This document shows, in pieces, positions 32,209 to 35,330 of a stretch of DNA of 35,330 nt. Position 1 is the first letter of the stretch; each line of letters opens with the position of its first letter. Below the pieces are notes generated by a model. The model was not told the origin of the DNA and did no database searches. It saw only the letters and a list, made by a program, of their open reading frames with translations. A program made the position numbers and the translations under genes. The stretch is from Bacteroidaceae bacterium (GTDB taxonomy: Bacteria; Bacteroidota; Bacteroidia; Bacteroidales; Bacteroidaceae). The stretch is from positions 1-35,330 of the forward strand of contig JAFZPZ010000087.1 of the NCBI GenBank assembly GCA_017552435.1, in the 5' to 3' direction.

Positions 32209-33816
32209 ATGTATATAGTACGCGCATTCGTTTTTCTTCTGGTATGCCTGTTTTTCGCGTCCTGCCGCAGGAATGCCGGGCCGGTTATCCGCCGGGCAGA
32301 ACTGCTGATGCAGGATGAGCCCGACAGTGCACTTCACCTGTTGCAGAGCATCAACCGCCGTAAACTTTCCGGCGAGACGCTTGCCCGCTATGCCCTTGTC
32401 TATTCCATTGCGCAGCACAAGAGCAGGATTGACCTGGCGAGCGACTCCCTGCTCCGCTTTGCCTACAGCTACTACAGCCGCCACCCCGAGGATTCCCTCT
32501 ATGCCCGCAGCCAGTTCTACATGGGGGTGTACTACGTAAGGGTTGACAGCTCAAAGCTGGGCGAGGACTGCCTGCGCACGGCCGTCCGCTATGCAGAGGA
32601 GCGCGGGGAATACTACACCCTCTATCTGGCACTTGACAAGCTGTCCAGAGTCATCAAGTATTCCGACGCACCCCTTGCAGTGGAGTACAGCAAAAAGGCT
32701 CTCCAGGTCTATTCCAATCATTGTTCTCCCATCGTCACCAACAAAGTTCTCCTTCTGCTGGGCATTGGAGATGCCTATTTGCTGTCTAATCAAGAAGATT
32801 CTGCCCTCTACTACATGGACATGGCCCTTGATGAGGCAAACATGACGGGCGACTCCACCCTAATTGGTGCAGTTTTGCAGGGAAAATCACTGCTTTACAC
32901 CAAACGGGACGATTACAATCAGGCGCTGTCCCTGGTAAAAGCGGCATGGGACATAGCTCCGGCAAAGAACATCAATCTCGCCTCCAGACTGGCAAGTTGT
33001 TACGCCGATGCAGATTCTGCTCAGCAGGCAAGGGAACTGTATGCTGCGGTTGTCCGCATTGGAGACTACGGACATCGGTACATAGCATACAAGGATTTGG
33101 CAACCCTTTCGGCAAAGGAAAACGATTTATCCGCGTTGCTGGCATACTCCGACTCTGCATACGAATGTATGGAGGGGATGTACAAGCAGGCGTTGCAGAC
33201 AAAGGCTGACTATTATCAAGACCTGATACGCTTGGAGAGGGAGAACCGACGACAGGAGGCGGAAATCTATCACAAGAAGATACTCATCCTTTGCAGTCTC
33301 CTGCTACTGGCTATTGCGGTCATGGTTGGCGTCCTCGTATATATTAATATAAGGAATAAGGCCAAGCGCAAGCTGGAGGTCGAGCGGGAACGACATCGGC
33401 TTCAAGAGCAGTTCGCGCGCGAGCAGCACGACAGGGAGCTGGCATACAAGAACGACCAGCTTGCCATGATGCGGAAGATGGTCATGGAAAAGTACGACTT
33501 CCACAAAAGGATTGAGGAACGAAACCGGAGCGGCAAGCACATCACCCTTGCCCCAGGGGACTGGAAGGAGATATCAGCCTTTCTTGATGTCACAAGCGAT
33601 GGCTTCCCGAAGCATTTGAAAGAAACCTATCCCAAGCTTCAGGAAAAGGACTATCAGTTCTGTATGCTGGTCCGTCTGGGCTTCTCCATTAAGAGCCTCG
33701 CCAATATCTATGGCATTGCCGAGGTTTCCCTGAAGCAGAAACTTGTAACTTATAAAGAACGGCTGGACATCCCCGACAAAAGCATGTCCTTCAAGCAATT
33801 TATAGCCAACTTTTAG
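32209..33816 (+). CDS. TPR lipoprotein/membrane regulator with C-terminal helix-turn-helix (DUF6377-like)
   Basis: I chose the ATG at 32209 because it starts a lipoprotein-type signal (MYIVRAFVFLLVCLFFASC). The frame continues upstream, but only inside rfbA. The product has 535 residues. Residues 30-340 are TPR-like helical repeats (for example LALDKLSRVIKYSDAPLAVE), presumably periplasmic. One membrane segment spans 358-379 (ILILCSLLLLAIAVMVGVLV). A charged coiled coil follows (382-440, KRKLEVERERHRLQEQFARE). The end (465-535, LGFSIKSLANIYGIAEVSLK) looks like a LuxR-type helix-turn-helix. Proteins of this layout are common in Bacteroidetes and often stand before genes for surface proteins. 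A signal-sensing, membrane-bound regulator of the genes downstream is inferred. Confidence 0.8.
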   Translation: MYIVRAFVFLLVCLFFASCRRNAGPVIRRAELLMQDEPDSALHLLQSINRRKLSGETLARYALVYSIAQHKSRIDLASDSLLRFAYSYYSRHPEDSLYARSQFYMGVYYVRVDSSKLGEDCLRTAVRYAEERGEYYTLYLALDKLSRVIKYSDAPLAVEYSKKALQVYSNHCSPIVTNKVLLLLGIGDAYLLSNQEDSALYYMDMALDEANMTGDSTLIGAVLQGKSLLYTKRDDYNQALSLVKAAWDIAPAKNINLASRLASCYADADSAQQARELYAAVVRIGDYGHRYIAYKDLATLSAKENDLSALLAYSDSAYECMEGMYKQALQTKADYYQDLIRLERENRRQEAEIYHKKILILCSLLLLAIAVMVGVLVYINIRNKAKRKLEVERERHRLQEQFAREQHDRELAYKNDQLAMMRKMVMEKYDFHKRIEERNRSGKHITLAPGDWKEISAFLDVTSDGFPKHLKETYPKLQEKDYQFCMLVRLGFSIKSLANIYGIAEVSLKQKLVTYKERLDIPDKSMSFKQFIANF

Positions 33817-34428
33817 GATTACCTGCAAAAACCTGTGTTTAGAGTTTTAAGAAAACCAGGAAAACCCTTCTCGATAGTTTTAGCACTTTGTGCTTCTGTT
33901 ATGCTATCGTCACGAATCTGGTCGTAAGTTAACTTCCACCATCTTCATGCCAATACCTTAACATCTCCTTTCGGATAAAAAACTATCAAGAAGAAGAACC
34001 CCGCTTACGCTAAAAAACCGCTAGCGCAATGACTCTACTCATAAGCTATTAAGTTGTTAAGCAAAAATGCTTTTCTTGGTTTTTCCTTGATGAGAAAGAG
34101 TCCCTGAAAGGGATAACGGTATTAGTTATAAAGCTGGCTGGATGCTTGCATTTGGGGCAGATTTAGAACTAATAACGTTAATACTCTGACAAGAGTATCT
34201 TTCTCAGCGAGGGGTTTTCTCAGGTTTTTGTTTAAATCAGACACAGAGTCTTGCAAGTGAACTAACTTTTAGCAGTTTTCCAGCCTTTTTTAGCGAAAAA
34301 CTTATTGGCAAGACGAAAATACTAACCTCTCCCAAACGCGGAAGAGGCTGTAAGTCCTTGTGTCATAGCCGGAAACGACAGAATCAAAAACTAACCTATG
34401 AAAGGAGCAACGAATATAGGAATCGCCT
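33817..34428. other. 612-base gene-free block with strong inverted repeats; candidate non-coding RNA or control region
   Basis: I found no convincing protein frame on either strand. Several pairings stand out. AACGGTATTAGTTATAAA (34115-34132) matches TTTAGAACTAATAACGTT (34162-34179) at 16 of 18 pairs. The perfect hairpin ATACTCT-GACA-AGAGTAT (34181-34198) comes one base later. TCCCT-GAA-AGGGA lies at 34101-34113. GTCTTGC (34248-34254) pairs with GCAAGAC (34308-34314). CGATAG and CTATCG (33872-33877, 33904-33909) enclose AGCAC-TTT-GTGCT. CGCTA/TAGCG is at 34008-34026 and CCTCT/AGAGG at 34326-34347. No clear terminator of the TPR gene was found. ACTAAC recurs at about 34261, 34320 and 34390. 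Strand and function are open, and I recognise no Rfam-type family in it. Confidence 0.55.
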
Positions 34429-34436
34429 TACCTTTG
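34429..34436 (+). promoter_or_regulatory. Probable -7 element for the DUF3244 gene
   Basis: TACCTTTG at 34429-34436, followed by CAGC, is a perfect Bacteroidetes -7 box. No TTTG lies about 20 bases upstream, so an activator such as the upstream TPR/HTH protein could be required. The predicted leader to the ATG at 34480 is about 37 bases. Confidence 0.65.
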
Positions 34437-34479
34437 CAGCGACAAATTTTTCTTTTAACCTAAAAACACACTCAAAACT

Positions 34480-34845
34480 ATGAAAAAGTTATTCTTATTT
34501 GTTGCCGCATTGGTGGCTGTCATGTCAATCACAATGGTTTATGCAAAAGACATTGTTATTGAATTGAAAGAAGGGGGAGTTACTCTTGACCCGCGCTCGG
34601 AAATTCCTGTCATCACGGCAAGTATTGACGACGGCGTTTGCAGAACCAATGTAAGCGAGTATTCGGGAAATGTTCACGTAGCCGTAAAGGATGCAGCAGG
34701 CGACACACTGATTTCCCAGACAGAAGCAGTCTTCGACAGCACTCAGATTTCAACAGACGTGTCCGGCCTTGCCGATGGCAGCTACACCATCACCTACACG
34801 CTGGAAGACAGTACTGTCTTTGCCGGAGAATTCGAGAAAGAATAA
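34480..34845 (+). CDS. DUF3244 secreted small protein
   Basis: The 121-residue protein has a signal peptide (MKKLFLFVAALVAVMSITMV then YAK). The mature part is about 98 residues of Ig-like beta sandwich: ASIDDGVCRTNVSEYSGNVH, then VAVKDAAGDTLISQTEAVFD, and the end DGSYTITYTLEDSTVFAGEF. The DSxxISTDVSGLADGSYTI pattern is the hallmark of the Bacteroides DUF3244 family, for which no function is established. It lies alone behind the non-coding block and is 35 bases upstream of the fibre-like gene, so the two are probably cotranscribed. Confidence 0.85.
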   Translation: MKKLFLFVAALVAVMSITMVYAKDIVIELKEGGVTLDPRSEIPVITASIDDGVCRTNVSEYSGNVHVAVKDAAGDTLISQTEAVFDSTQISTDVSGLADGSYTITYTLEDSTVFAGEFEKE

Positions 34846-34880
34846 AACTCTTAACACAACTTAATTAAAATACAATAATC

Positions 34881-35330
34881 ATGAAAAAGATACTTATTAT
34901 GATGATTGTGGCAGCTACTGCCACAAACATCAATGCACAACTTGTAGTTGATTCATTAGGACATGTAGGAATCGGCAGGGAGACTGCCTGGCCTAATTCA
35001 ATCCTTTCTGTAGGAAATTATGGGAACATTGATTATGATGCTGCCATACAAAGTACAGTCCGTGGAAAACAATTTGGAACTTATTTTTTGAACCATACAG
35101 ATTCTCAATATGAAGTTTTCGGTTCCTTTTTTAACGCAAAGAATACCATAGGTCGATGCTTGGGAGGAAGAGCAGAAGCCAGAGGAAGTAATGACATGAC
35201 CATAACTCAGAGTGTAATCGGAATGGCAGGTGCCGCAGGCGAAGGTTATTCTGCCGCTGGACTGTTGGGAAGAAAGCTATCATCGGGCACAACTGTGAAC
35301 TTTGCTGGCGTTTATGGAACAGAGTCTGCA
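34881..35330 (+). CDS. Secreted fibre-like protein, N-terminal part (cut by window end)
   Basis: The frame is open from the ATG at 34881 to the last base, 150 codons. A signal peptide is clear (MKKILIMMIVAATATNINAQ). The mature start LVVDSLGHVGIGRETAWPNS, followed by ILSVGNYG, matches the opening of exported Bacteroidetes proteins that end in a tail-fibre-type chaperone (S74-like) domain. Here that end lies outside the window and cannot be checked. Gly-rich turns follow (GMAGAAGEGYSAAGLLGRKL). It is probably cotranscribed with the DUF3244 gene. Confidence 0.7.
   Translation, partial: MKKILIMMIVAATATNINAQLVVDSLGHVGIGRETAWPNSILSVGNYGNIDYDAAIQSTVRGKQFGTYFLNHTDSQYEVFGSFFNAKNTIGRCLGGRAEARGSNDMTITQSVIGMAGAAGEGYSAAGLLGRKLSSGTTVNFAGVYGTESA

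Noticed and set aside
30923-32227. A 434-codon minus-strand frame over the Dabb and rfbA genes
   Set aside because: It lies antisense to rfbA, whose motifs are complete. Its composition is the mirror of GC-rich codon use.
33817-34428. tRNA, tmRNA, RNase P RNA, 6S RNA or a group II intron end
   Set aside because: I looked for the T-loop GTTCGA pattern, a CCA end, the RNase P core GAGGAAAGTCC and intron domain V features, and found none.
1-35330. CRISPR array, insertion sequence, integrase or phage structural genes
   Set aside because: No regularly spaced identical repeats with unique spacers, no transposase or recombinase motifs and no terminal inverted repeats with target duplications were seen.

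Overview
The window is chromosomal DNA of a Bacteroidales bacterium, most likely of the Prevotella/Bacteroides group. The evidence is the protein sequences of the ribosomal operon, repeated promoters of the Bacteroidetes type (TTTG, about 20 bases, TAnnTTTG), start codons that mostly lack a Shine-Dalgarno outside the ribosomal genes, and many exported proteins of Bacteroidetes-only families (DUF3244, DUF5723-like, C-terminal YDLQGRK tails). Genus is inferred, not shown.

Region 1 (1-9419) is the end of the S10-spc-alpha supercluster in the usual Bacteroidetes order: rplN (partial), rplX, rplE, rpsN, rpsH, rplF, rplR, rpsE, rpmD, rplO, secY, map, infA, rpmJ, rpsM, rpsK, rpsD, rpoA, rplQ. A strong intrinsic terminator closes it.

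Region 2 (9473-15619) is accessory. A convergent gene encodes an HU-related DNA-binding protein with a glycine-rich tail (HU-HIG type), preceded by a long repeat-rich leader. On the other strand, a good promoter and a roughly 300-base highly structured leader precede four exported proteins: a BIG2/cohesin-like/dockerin protein, a second cohesin-like protein with a YDLQGRK tail, a beta-helix protein, and a protein of tandem YWxDNDY repeats with a similar tail.

Region 3 (15691-26864) looks devoted to surface handling of glycoproteins. It holds an M60-like metallopeptidase with a lipoprotein and an outer-membrane protein, then a GH92 alpha-mannosidase, a GH125 exo-alpha-1,6-mannosidase and a transglutaminase-fold lipoprotein. 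No SusC/SusD pair is present.

Region 4 (26855-32176) is housekeeping and envelope: a polysaccharide flippase (minus strand), then xth, a ResB-like and a CcsA cytochrome c maturation pair, a Dabb-domain protein and rfbA/rmlA.

Region 5 (32209-35330) holds a TPR-transmembrane-coiled coil-HTH regulator-like lipoprotein. About 610 bases with no gene but with several strong inverted repeats follow, then a DUF3244 protein and the start of a secreted fibre-like protein cut by the window end.

The best candidates for something undescribed are the structured leader at 10583-10881, the structured non-coding block at 33817-34428 sitting between a membrane regulator and its probable target genes, and the dockerin/cohesin-like/YWxDNDY secreted cluster. 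A recurring oddity is short perfect tandem repeats, each with a different unit, at gene junctions across the window. No tRNA, rRNA, CRISPR array, insertion sequence or phage gene was recognised.
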